Shown: piece after piece, positions 30,491-36,287 of the stretch | Numbering within the stretch: position 1 is the first letter of the stretch | Layout of the letters: each line of letters opens with the position of its first letter | From: Bacteroidales bacterium | Lineage (GTDB): Bacteria > Bacteroidota > Bacteroidia > Bacteroidales > WCHB1-69 | Length of the DNA stretch: 36,287 nucleotides | Direction of reading: 5' to 3' | NCBI GenBank assembly: GCA_016282395.1 | Contig: JAEEKL010000166.1 | Coordinates: 1-36,287 of the forward strand | The notes under the pieces: generated by a model | Databases searched by the model: none | Told to the model about the DNA's origin: nothing | Seen by the model: the letters and a program-made list of their open reading frames with translations, nothing else | Program-made: the position numbers and the translations under genes

Positions 30491-33076
30491 ATGAACTTCG
30501 CTAATTTTTCAACTTTGTCGCAATCGGCTATCAAGCAGGCGCACACATTGGCTTCCCAAGGGTCGAATGCCGCTGTTGAGCCTGCCCATATAATGGTGTC
30601 AATTGTCCAGTTGGACAAGGAACTCGTGTTCTTTTTGCTCAATCACATGGGAGTGGACAGGAATGCCTTTTGCACTGCTCTCGGGGCAATGGTGAAGTCT
30701 CTGCCGAAAGTGCAGACGCAGCCCCCCGGCTTTTCCCCCTCGTTGAATCGCGTGTTTGAAAAAGCGGTGGAGATTGCCGGACGTCGCAATTCGTCGGTGG
30801 TGGCGTTGGAACACATTTTCGCCGCTTCTTTTGAGACCGACAATCCGGTCCGTGACATGATGCCCGATTTCGGGATTACTGTTGAGAAAATCAACAGCGC
30901 GTTGGATGCCTACGGCAACAGTGGTTCGCAAAGCCAACCGCAAAATCCGCAGTCTGACAATGGCGGCTCTCTTCAGCACCTGAGCACGTATGCGGCGAAT
31001 CTTAACAAATTGGCGGAAACGGGTAAAATTGAACCTGTTATCGGAAGGGATGAGGAAATTCGCCGGTTGTTGCAGATTTTGACTCGCAAATCAAAGAACA
31101 ATCCGCTCTTGGTCGGTGCCCCCGGAACCGGCAAAACCGCCATTGTGGAGGGTCTGGCGCATAGAATCCTGCGAGGGGACGTGCCCGAGGAGATGCGCTC
31201 CCTCAAACTGTATGCGTTGGATTTCACCTCACTCGTCGCGGGAGCAAGCATGCAGGGCGAATTTGAGAAACGATTGAATAATGTTATCGCGGATGTTAAA
31301 TCCGACCCCAATATTGTGTTGTTTATTGACGAGATGCACCTGCTTGTCGGGGCGGGGCATGGGGCTATGGATGCCGCCAACATCCTCAAGCCGGCTCTTG
31401 CGCGCGGCGAAATCAAAGTGATCGGGGCCACCACAAACGAGGAATATCGCAAATACATAGAATCAGACAAAGCTTTCGCGCGCCGTTTCCAAAAAGTGGA
31501 TATTGAGGAGCCTGATGTTGATTCCGCGATAACGATCATGCGCGGTATCAAATCGCGTTATGAAAAGCACCATCGAATAAAAATCCTGGACGAAGCGGTG
31601 GTGGCGGCTGTCCAGTTATCCCATCGCTATATCACGGACCGGTTCCTGCCCGACAAAGCCATCGATCTGCTCGACGAAGCCGCCTCCCGTATGCGGGTGG
31701 AGCATCACTCTGTGCCGCACGAATTAGATGAGATTACGCGAACCATACGCAATAAAGAGATGGAGCGCGCATCGCTTATGCAGGACGAGCAACATCACGA
31801 TTTGGCGCAGTTGGAACAAGAAATTGCGGATCTGAAAGAGAATGAGCGAACCATGTATGCCAAATGGCAGAATGAGCGTACGCAACTGGAAGCCGTCCAG
31901 CGCCTGCGTGACCAGAAGGAAAATTTAGAGAAACAGCGGGAAATCGAACAGTCGCTCGGACATTATACGGAAGCTGTTGCCTTGGAGAAGCAAATCGCTG
32001 ACATCGAGGCATCCTTGGACCGGGAGATGTCGGATGTCGATCAGGATTCGCTGCTCCTCAAATATGCCTTGGACGAGGATGAGATTCGCCATGTGGTCAC
32101 CTCTTGGACCGGCATTCCTGTAGAGAAACTGAGTGATGACGATTCTGCGAAAATCCTCAGGTTAGAGGAAGTGCTTGCCAACACGGTGAAAGGACAGGAG
32201 GGTGCCGTACATGCAGTCAGTCAGGCTATCAGACGAAATCGGATGGGCTTTTCGGATGCCAACAAACCCATTGCCTCTTTCCTCTTTCTCGGGACCACCG
32301 GGGTGGGGAAGACGGAATTGGCCAAAGCCCTCGCAGAATACCTTTTCAACAGCCGGGATATGATGGTGCGGATTGATATGAGCGAATATCAGCAAGAGCA
32401 TTCCGTGTCGCGTCTTTTTGGCGCCCCGCCAGGATATGTCGGCTATGACCAAGGCGGACAGCTGACGGAAGCGGTTCGCCGCAAACCCTATAGCGTTGTT
32501 TTGTTGGATGAAATAGAAAAGGGGCATAACAAAGTCTTTGAAACGCTTCTGCAAGTCTTAGACGACGGGCGAATGACAGACGGACAGGGGAATGTGGTTA
32601 ATTTTCGTAACACGATTATCATTATGACGTCCAATTTTGCGGCAGATCTGATTTCTGAACGCACAAACCAACAATGTTTCACTGCGGCAGATGAGGAAAA
32701 CTTAAAGAACCAGCTTGTGGGTATGCTGAAAGCGCGTATATCGCCGGAATTTGTCAACCGAATCAACGACATTGTGCTTTTCCATCCGCTCACGAAGCCG
32801 GTTATCGCCGATATTGCCAGAATGCAGTTGTCGAACTTAACCCAAAAAATGGCTGAACGTGGAATCAATATGAGCATTGATGAAAGTGTGGTTTCCAAGA
32901 TTGCCGAAATCGGTTATGTCCCGGAGTTCGGGGCACGGCCGGTCAAAAGGGCCATCGAGGAGCATGTTGTTGATAATTTGACGATGAAATTGCTTACGGG
33001 CGATATTGTGCAATCGTTGCCGATACAGATAACCGTAGAAAATGGAAATCTTTGTTTTAGAAATATAAATCCGTAA
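30491..33076 (+). CDS. ClpB-like double AAA+ unfoldase
   Basis: The protein has 861 residues with the order of Hsp100/ClpB: a Clp N-domain (about 1-145), a linker (SGSQSQPQNPQSDN), first AAA+ domain with Walker A GAPGTGKT (209-216) and Walker B VLFIDE (276-281), a coiled-coil middle domain (about 405-525, from HELDEITRTIR through QLEAVQRLRDQKENLEK), and second AAA+ domain with Walker A GTTGVGKT (601-608), pore loop GYVG (648-651) and Walker B VVLLDE (669-674). The family uses ATP to pull proteins through a central pore. Oddly, the first pore loop reads ASMQGEF (252-258) where ClpB normally has KYRGEF, so the aromatic is absent. No ClpP-binding IGF loop was seen. Its place behind E1, E2 and JAB suggests it unfolds or extracts modified proteins (inference). 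It is unlikely to be the housekeeping clpB. Confidence 0.9.
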   Translation: MNFANFSTLSQSAIKQAHTLASQGSNAAVEPAHIMVSIVQLDKELVFFLLNHMGVDRNAFCTALGAMVKSLPKVQTQPPGFSPSLNRVFEKAVEIAGRRNSSVVALEHIFAASFETDNPVRDMMPDFGITVEKINSALDAYGNSGSQSQPQNPQSDNGGSLQHLSTYAANLNKLAETGKIEPVIGRDEEIRRLLQILTRKSKNNPLLVGAPGTGKTAIVEGLAHRILRGDVPEEMRSLKLYALDFTSLVAGASMQGEFEKRLNNVIADVKSDPNIVLFIDEMHLLVGAGHGAMDAANILKPALARGEIKVIGATTNEEYRKYIESDKAFARRFQKVDIEEPDVDSAITIMRGIKSRYEKHHRIKILDEAVVAAVQLSHRYITDRFLPDKAIDLLDEAASRMRVEHHSVPHELDEITRTIRNKEMERASLMQDEQHHDLAQLEQEIADLKENERTMYAKWQNERTQLEAVQRLRDQKENLEKQREIEQSLGHYTEAVALEKQIADIEASLDREMSDVDQDSLLLKYALDEDEIRHVVTSWTGIPVEKLSDDDSAKILRLEEVLANTVKGQEGAVHAVSQAIRRNRMGFSDANKPIASFLFLGTTGVGKTELAKALAEYLFNSRDMMVRIDMSEYQQEHSVSRLFGAPPGYVGYDQGGQLTEAVRRKPYSVVLLDEIEKGHNKVFETLLQVLDDGRMTDGQGNVVNFRNTIIIMTSNFAADLISERTNQQCFTAADEENLKNQLVGMLKARISPEFVNRINDIVLFHPLTKPVIADIARMQLSNLTQKMAERGINMSIDESVVSKIAEIGYVPEFGARPVKRAIEEHVVDNLTMKLLTGDIVQSLPIQITVENGNLCFRNINP

Positions 33077-33080
33077 AAAT

Positions 33081-33452
33081 ATGAAGCTCGTTTTTACACA
33101 AGAAGAACAGATAGGCATTCACTGTTTGGTGCAATGTCTCATTAAGGCCGATGGCCTTGTCCATCCCGAAGAGAATGTATGCTGGAATACCATTTTCCTG
33201 AAAATGGGTTGGACGCCAGTAGCTCAAGATGTCATTGCCAATTATGAGCAAAGTGTGGCTGTTGCCACTTTGGCGGCGATGGATGAAGACAAAAAACGGT
33301 TCGCGACGGCGTTTTTCACAATGATCATCCTTGCTGATCAGCGGGTTGCGCCAGAAGAAGCCGAACTCTTGAAAAAATACACGACCGAGGCTCGTCTTCC
33401 CGAAATCCCGAGAGCCGATTGCGCAAGTGTACTGGAACAGTACCTTGTTTGA
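33081..33452 (+). CDS. TerB-like small helical protein
   Basis: The protein has 123 residues, all predicted helical, with two TerB-type acidic turns, KADGLVHPEE (about 23-32) and LADQRVAPEEAELL (about 84-97). TerB-fold proteins occur in stress and phage-defence operons and may bind metals through these acidic turns; family knowledge, not shown here. It starts 4 nt after the ClpB-like stop and is the last gene of the operon. A real tellurite-resistance role is unlikely because no other ter genes are present. It may link the AAA+ machine to a membrane or metal signal, possibly through the 95-residue membrane protein (speculative). Confidence 0.75.
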   Translation: MKLVFTQEEQIGIHCLVQCLIKADGLVHPEENVCWNTIFLKMGWTPVAQDVIANYEQSVAVATLAAMDEDKKRFATAFFTMIILADQRVAPEEAELLKKYTTEARLPEIPRADCASVLEQYLV

Positions 33453-33582
33453 TTGCCGTCGCGTGTCGGGCGTTTCCTCTTGCTTTTGCCAGAAAAACAC
33501 ATCGCTACGAGAGGCTGGCTTCGGCAACAAATCAAATCGCCTGACAGATACATTTCGTCCTTGAATTTTTGCATCTGTAGTA

Positions 33583-33632
33583 TTTGCTATTAGCAAAAAT
33601 TACAGACGACTCCCACATTAATTGTATCTTCG
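33583..33632 (+). promoter_or_regulatory. Operator-promoter module E with perfect inverted repeat
   Basis: TTTGCTATTAGCAAA (33583-33597) is a perfect 7-1-7 inverted repeat, the cleanest copy in the window. After 27 nt follows TATCTTCG (33625-33632), a -7 box with one mismatch, then CGCCGTC. The gap sequence is unlike modules A-C; only the inverted repeat and geometry are shared. Confidence 0.6.
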
Positions 33633-33766
33633 CGCCGTCATATTTTCAGATGCTGTATAAAGAGCCTCGCAGGGTCTGAAGGTGTAGTGGGAATAAGAGT
33701 AAAAAGGAAAGTATATTAAGCATATAAAAAACCTCGCGATGTAAAGGTAATCGCAAAAAAAAAGGT
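33633..33766 (+). other. Long untranslated leader of the orphan gene
   Basis: About 125 nt lie between the predicted transcript start and ATG 33767 with no open frame of note. A small hairpin, GCGAT (33736-33740) with ATCGC (33750-33754), is followed by nine A just upstream of the start. It may regulate translation or be a separate small RNA; no known family was recognised. Confidence 0.4.
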
Positions 33767-35050
33767 ATGGTTAAATCTATTTGTGATTTTTTTGAGAATA
33801 TTACAAAACAAAAATGCCTCATTCTGAATCCAGGGGTGTGTAAATCAGAATATCTTGAAGATTTTTATAATGATTGTGTCAAAGACACATTGCCCGAAGT
33901 TGAAGTTGTTAAGAAATGGCACAATCTTTTAAAGAGGTATATTAATGATCCGGAAGCTGTTTTTTTTGTTCGTAGATATGCAAGCGGTAAGGATAAAGAA
34001 GGAAAATGGGACATTCGAAGAGGCTTCTTAACGGTGTTCAACAATATCAAGTTAGTTTATGTCGATAATTTTTTTGCGCAATATTTTTACGCGATGGCCA
34101 AGAATGGCTTCGTTCCTGGCTATGATGATTTTAAACAATTTATCCTCAATAGGAAAATGCCATATGGATATAGTGTGGTGTCTTTAGAACGCGATCATCA
34201 AGCTTACTTAAAAGGACATACCTACCCCTTGAATAAAAATGGATGGAAACATTCTCATGTGTTTTCAGCTAACCAAAATGATTACAATTTTAATTATAAG
34301 AAAATCGCCACAACTCTTTTCCCAAAAGGAGAGTACGATGATTTTATAATACATGATGGTTCCGATTATCCATATAGGAGAGTCGAACAAACTATATTAG
34401 AAGAAGATGTGAAGAGAATGAAAGCTCATTTTTTGAGAGTTGTCCACCCAATAAATTATTTTTTAACTCCGAAAGTTGAATTGCAGAGTTCGTCTGAAGG
34501 AATTAAGGACATCGGTGAATATCCTGATATGATTGCTCTTATGAAATATAACCTAAATGGGTTATATGGCAAAGTTTTTGCCGAGTACCAAGAAATGATT
34601 ATGGCTACCAGTAGTACTGTATCACCCAAAAACCCATATATAGGGTTGTCTTATGGGAAGGGGATAGGGGAAGCCAGTTCGATAGCTAAAGGACACTTCG
34701 TCGAACCGACGTTGAAAAGAGCTTCTAGTAAAGGTGGCGTAACGCCATTTTCGATGAGCTACAAACCAATAAGTGGAAAAAGTTTGTTTACTCCTGAACA
34801 AATTGCCAATTGTATAAAAGCATATTTATTTGATGGAATGAGTTTTAGAAATATTGAACAGATTTGTTTGGAAATGCCCAAACGAGTGAATGGTGGTGGT
34901 TTTGAGGCTAAAAAGTTACTTAATAGTATGGATATTGATAACTCTATGAAGAAACAGTTCCATGGCAAAACCATTGATGAAGCTATTTATTCGGCAACAG
35001 AGCCGTTGAAATCAACACTGATAAGGATGAAAGCAGATCTCATACCTTAG
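33767..35050 (+). CDS. Unrecognised 427-residue AT-rich orphan protein
   Basis: The protein starts MVKSICDFFENITKQKCLIL. The gene is visibly richer in A and T than its neighbours, a common sign of recent gain. No signal peptide or membrane helix is seen. The middle section has GWKHSHVFSANQNDYNFNYKK (about 164-184), which could be a His-containing active-site region, but I cannot assign a nuclease family. A polar, glycine/serine-rich stretch (about 285-330) separates it from a helical end (FTPEQIANCIKAYLFDGMSF, ICLEMPKRVNGGGF). It stands alone behind module E with a long leader. The link to the operator set suggests a role related to the nuclease locus, but the function is unknown. Confidence 0.75.
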   Translation: MVKSICDFFENITKQKCLILNPGVCKSEYLEDFYNDCVKDTLPEVEVVKKWHNLLKRYINDPEAVFFVRRYASGKDKEGKWDIRRGFLTVFNNIKLVYVDNFFAQYFYAMAKNGFVPGYDDFKQFILNRKMPYGYSVVSLERDHQAYLKGHTYPLNKNGWKHSHVFSANQNDYNFNYKKIATTLFPKGEYDDFIIHDGSDYPYRRVEQTILEEDVKRMKAHFLRVVHPINYFLTPKVELQSSSEGIKDIGEYPDMIALMKYNLNGLYGKVFAEYQEMIMATSSTVSPKNPYIGLSYGKGIGEASSIAKGHFVEPTLKRASSKGGVTPFSMSYKPISGKSLFTPEQIANCIKAYLFDGMSFRNIEQICLEMPKRVNGGGFEAKKLLNSMDIDNSMKKQFHGKTIDEAIYSATEPLKSTLIRMKADLIP

Positions 35051-35208
35051 CCTTTCCATGATGTTGCATTTGATAAGCTGAAAAAGTTCTTCAGTGATGT
35101 GCCAGATTGACATTCAATGAATCAATACTACAATTAAAGTAATAAATGCATATATCTTAAAATCAAGTGTTCGCAACCAAACCAGATGTTGTGCTTTGAC
35201 GTTTGCTT

Positions 35209-35481
35209 ATGAAATACTTAAAAAAAATGCAAACATTCTATCACGGTTCACACAGATTATTTGATACGTTCGACCTTTCACACGCTCTTGAAGGTGACGG
35301 AAAGGTCAAGTTCGGATTCGGAGTGTATGTGACCTCGAAATACGAATCCGCTGTGCATTATTCGGCGAGTAACAAGTCCGCCACAGAACATTACGTATAT
35401 ACCCTTGAATTGCCTGAGAAAACGGGACAAAACTACATTGCATTTACGGAAAGTCTCGGACGAATGGGGGATACTTGGTAA
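35209..35481 (+). CDS. ADP-ribosyltransferase-like domain, reading frame broken before a NADAR domain
   Basis: This open frame of about 90 residues carries MQTFYHGSHRLFDTFDLS, GDGKVKFGFGVYVTSKYESAVHYS and HYVYTLELPE. The order YHGS, then GxG(x)YVTS, then A..YS matches DUF3990-like and related ART-fold (ADP-ribosyltransferase) domains. The start may be ATG 35209 or ATG 35227. The frame ends in a stop at 35479-35481, but the C-terminal piece NYIAFTE reads as the first strand of a NADAR domain that continues in another frame from 35405-35902. A single-base change near 35448 (or in the G-run 35466-35470) would join the two. I therefore read this as the N-terminal half of one ART-NADAR gene, either disrupted, misassembled or translated by frameshifting. 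Confidence 0.55.
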   Translation: MKYLKKMQTFYHGSHRLFDTFDLSHALEGDGKVKFGFGVYVTSKYESAVHYSASNKSATEHYVYTLELPEKTGQNYIAFTESLGRMGDTW

Positions 35482-35902
35482 TTTCGCTCATACTCCGATA
35501 CAATACGAAGGCGTGACGTACAAGAGTTCCGAACAGCTATTCCAGATGATGAAATTCACGGACGAAGAAGTCCGAAATGCTGTCTGTGCTGCAAACAATC
35601 CCAAATATACGGCGAAACATTACGAGAAAACCCATAGACGAGACGACTGGGGGATGATTATCGTGGATGCCATGAAACAATGCCTTCAGTTGAAGTACGA
35701 ACAAAGTGAGGAGTTTCGGGCGGCGCTGGAACGGAGTAAAGGCAAGTACATTGTCGAAGACCAAAGCACCTTCAGAAAGAAGTATGCCGACACTTGGGGT
35801 GTGAAGCGACAGGGAAATTTCTATGTAGGACCGAATCTTATGGGTCGGTTGCTGATGGAGCTTCGGGACAACGTTCTTCAAGTTTCTCGCCAGTGCCGCT
35901 AA
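35405..35902 (+). CDS. NADAR (YbiA/DUF1768) domain, C-terminal part of a frameshifted gene
   Basis: From about 35450 this frame encodes a NADAR domain: KVSDEWGILGNFAHTPIQYE, YKSSEQLFQMMKFTDEEV, NNPKYTAKHYEK, DDWGMIIVDAMKQCLQLKYEQ, and NFYVGPNLMGRLLMELRD at the end. These are the conserved blocks of YbiA-type proteins. NADAR enzymes remove ADP-ribose from nucleobases (guanine) and are known antitoxins to DarT1-type transferases; that is family knowledge. The given start (TTG) is only the frame edge and has no support. The natural N-terminus lies in the other frame (NYIAFT then KVSDEWG). The upstream ART-like domain fits a toxin-antitoxin or writer-eraser pairing. Confidence 0.7.
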   Translation: MNCLRKRDKTTLHLRKVSDEWGILGNFAHTPIQYEGVTYKSSEQLFQMMKFTDEEVRNAVCAANNPKYTAKHYEKTHRRDDWGMIIVDAMKQCLQLKYEQSEEFRAALERSKGKYIVEDQSTFRKKYADTWGVKRQGNFYVGPNLMGRLLMELRDNVLQVSRQCR

Positions 35903-35960
35903 CTACTAACTGCTAACTACTAACTGCTAACTACTAACTGCTAACTACTAACTGCTAACT
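35898..35960. repeat. Heptamer array filling the gap between two convergent genes
   Basis: A 14-bp unit GCTAACTACTAACT (two related heptamers) is repeated four times and followed by GCTAACT. It begins within the last codons of the NADAR frame, supplies its TAA stop (35900-35902), and ends in the first base of the prfH stop on the other strand (35960-35962). The whole intergenic space is repeat. Confidence 0.85.
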
Positions 35961-36287
35961 CACAAGTCTCCCTTGAACTTCCTTGCAGGATTCCCCCGCT
36001 CGAGCGTGTTGTGGTTCATCCATACGTCGCGCTCGCGTTGGGCTCGCGCGGCCTCGTGGTCGGCGGCGAGGCGCATCAGCAGCCGCTCTTTCGCCAACTG
36101 CTTGTTGCGCAGCTGCGACCGTTCGTCGGAGGCCGTCACGCTCAGACCCGTGGGCAGGTAGGTGGCCCGCACCGCCGTCTCCACCTTGTTGACGTTCTGC
36201 CCGCCCGGACCGGAGGCGCGGTGCGTCTCATAGACGATCTGCCGCTCATCGACCTGCTGCGCCTGCATCGGGGCGATGAAGTGGACC
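35960..36287 (-). CDS. prfH: PrfH-type peptide chain release factor, C-terminal part
   Basis: The frame is open to the right edge, where the coding strand reads [18 protein letters not shown]. The RF-1 catalytic domain has the GGQ motif in [20 protein letters not shown] and the following [19 protein letters not shown]. The ending [13 protein letters not shown] is that of PrfH rather than of PrfA or PrfB, which are longer. PrfH rescues ribosomes whose decoding centre was cut in 16S rRNA and is usually encoded beside the RNA ligase rtcB, which would lie outside the window to the right. An internal Met at 36268 is not the start. Confidence 0.85.
   Translation of the reverse strand, partial: VHFIAPMQAQQVDERQIVYETHRASGPGGQNVNKVETAVRATYLPTGLSVTASDERSQLRNKQLAKERLLMRLAADHEAARAQRERDVWMNHNTLERGNPARKFKGDL

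Noticed and set aside
30491-33076. Housekeeping clpB or type VI secretion clpV
   Set aside because: There are no heat-shock or secretion neighbours, and the first pore loop differs from ClpB.
33081-33452. Tellurite-resistance gene terB
   Set aside because: Only the fold is TerB-like; there is no other ter gene and it sits at the end of a conjugation operon.
35898-35960. Possible CRISPR array
   Set aside because: Units are 7/14 bp and directly adjacent with no unique spacers; there are no cas genes.

Overview
The window looks like chromosome of a member of the Bacteroidales (phylum Bacteroidota). The evidence is: long secreted adhesins that end in type IX secretion (T9SS) sorting domains; a FISUMP domain; the Bacteroidota -7 promoter motif TAnnTTTG in front of most genes; and a release factor of the PrfH type. 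I cannot name a genus. No rRNA, tRNA, CRISPR array or transposase was seen.

Layout. (1) 1-14.2 kb, minus strand: four large secreted proteins built from 'choice-of-anchor J'/cleaved-adhesin and fibronectin-III-like domains. One of them (1449-4607) carries a FISUMP domain and an endonuclease I domain. Two carry T9SS C-terminal domains, each interrupted in frame, at the same place, by a different 28-bp perfect palindrome. (2) 14.3-15.8 kb, minus strand: a RecD-like helicase. (3) 16.2-26.4 kb, plus strand: a DNA-end-processing locus. It has an AddB-like nuclease, an AddA-like helicase-nuclease, a Cas4-like/DEDD exonuclease fusion (DUF2779) and three unrecognised proteins. Four of its transcription units share a promoter module made of an inverted repeat (consensus TTTGCTAnTAGCAAA) placed 25-26 nt upstream of a -7 box. 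A fifth copy stands before an orphan gene at 33.8 kb. (4) 26.4-27.1 kb: a gene-free, repeat-rich and partly GC-rich segment with nested inverted repeats. (5) 27.2-33.5 kb, plus strand: a tightly packed seven-gene operon that looks like a ubiquitin-like conjugation system. It encodes a JAB/JAMM peptidase, an E2-like protein, a 57-residue acidic peptide, a ThiF/E1-like protein, a small membrane protein, a ClpB-like double-AAA+ unfoldase and a TerB-like protein. (6) 33.5-36.3 kb: an AT-rich orphan gene, a frameshifted ADP-ribosyltransferase-like/NADAR gene, and the C-terminal part of prfH on the minus strand.

The most interesting candidate is the 27.2-33.5 kb operon. It puts activation (E1), conjugation (E2), deconjugation (JAB) and ATP-driven unfolding (ClpB-like) in one unit, and I do not recall a described system with this exact gene set. 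No classical beta-grasp ubiquitin with a GG tail is present. The slot where one would be expected is taken by the 57-residue peptide, which shares a TGEF motif with the membrane protein three positions on. The operators in region 3 suggest a co-regulated set, possibly stress or defence genes; this is inference.

Two kinds of small repeat are scattered through the window: perfect palindromes of a GTAG...CTAC type, and tandem arrays with a 7-bp period. Both occur inside genes as well as between them.
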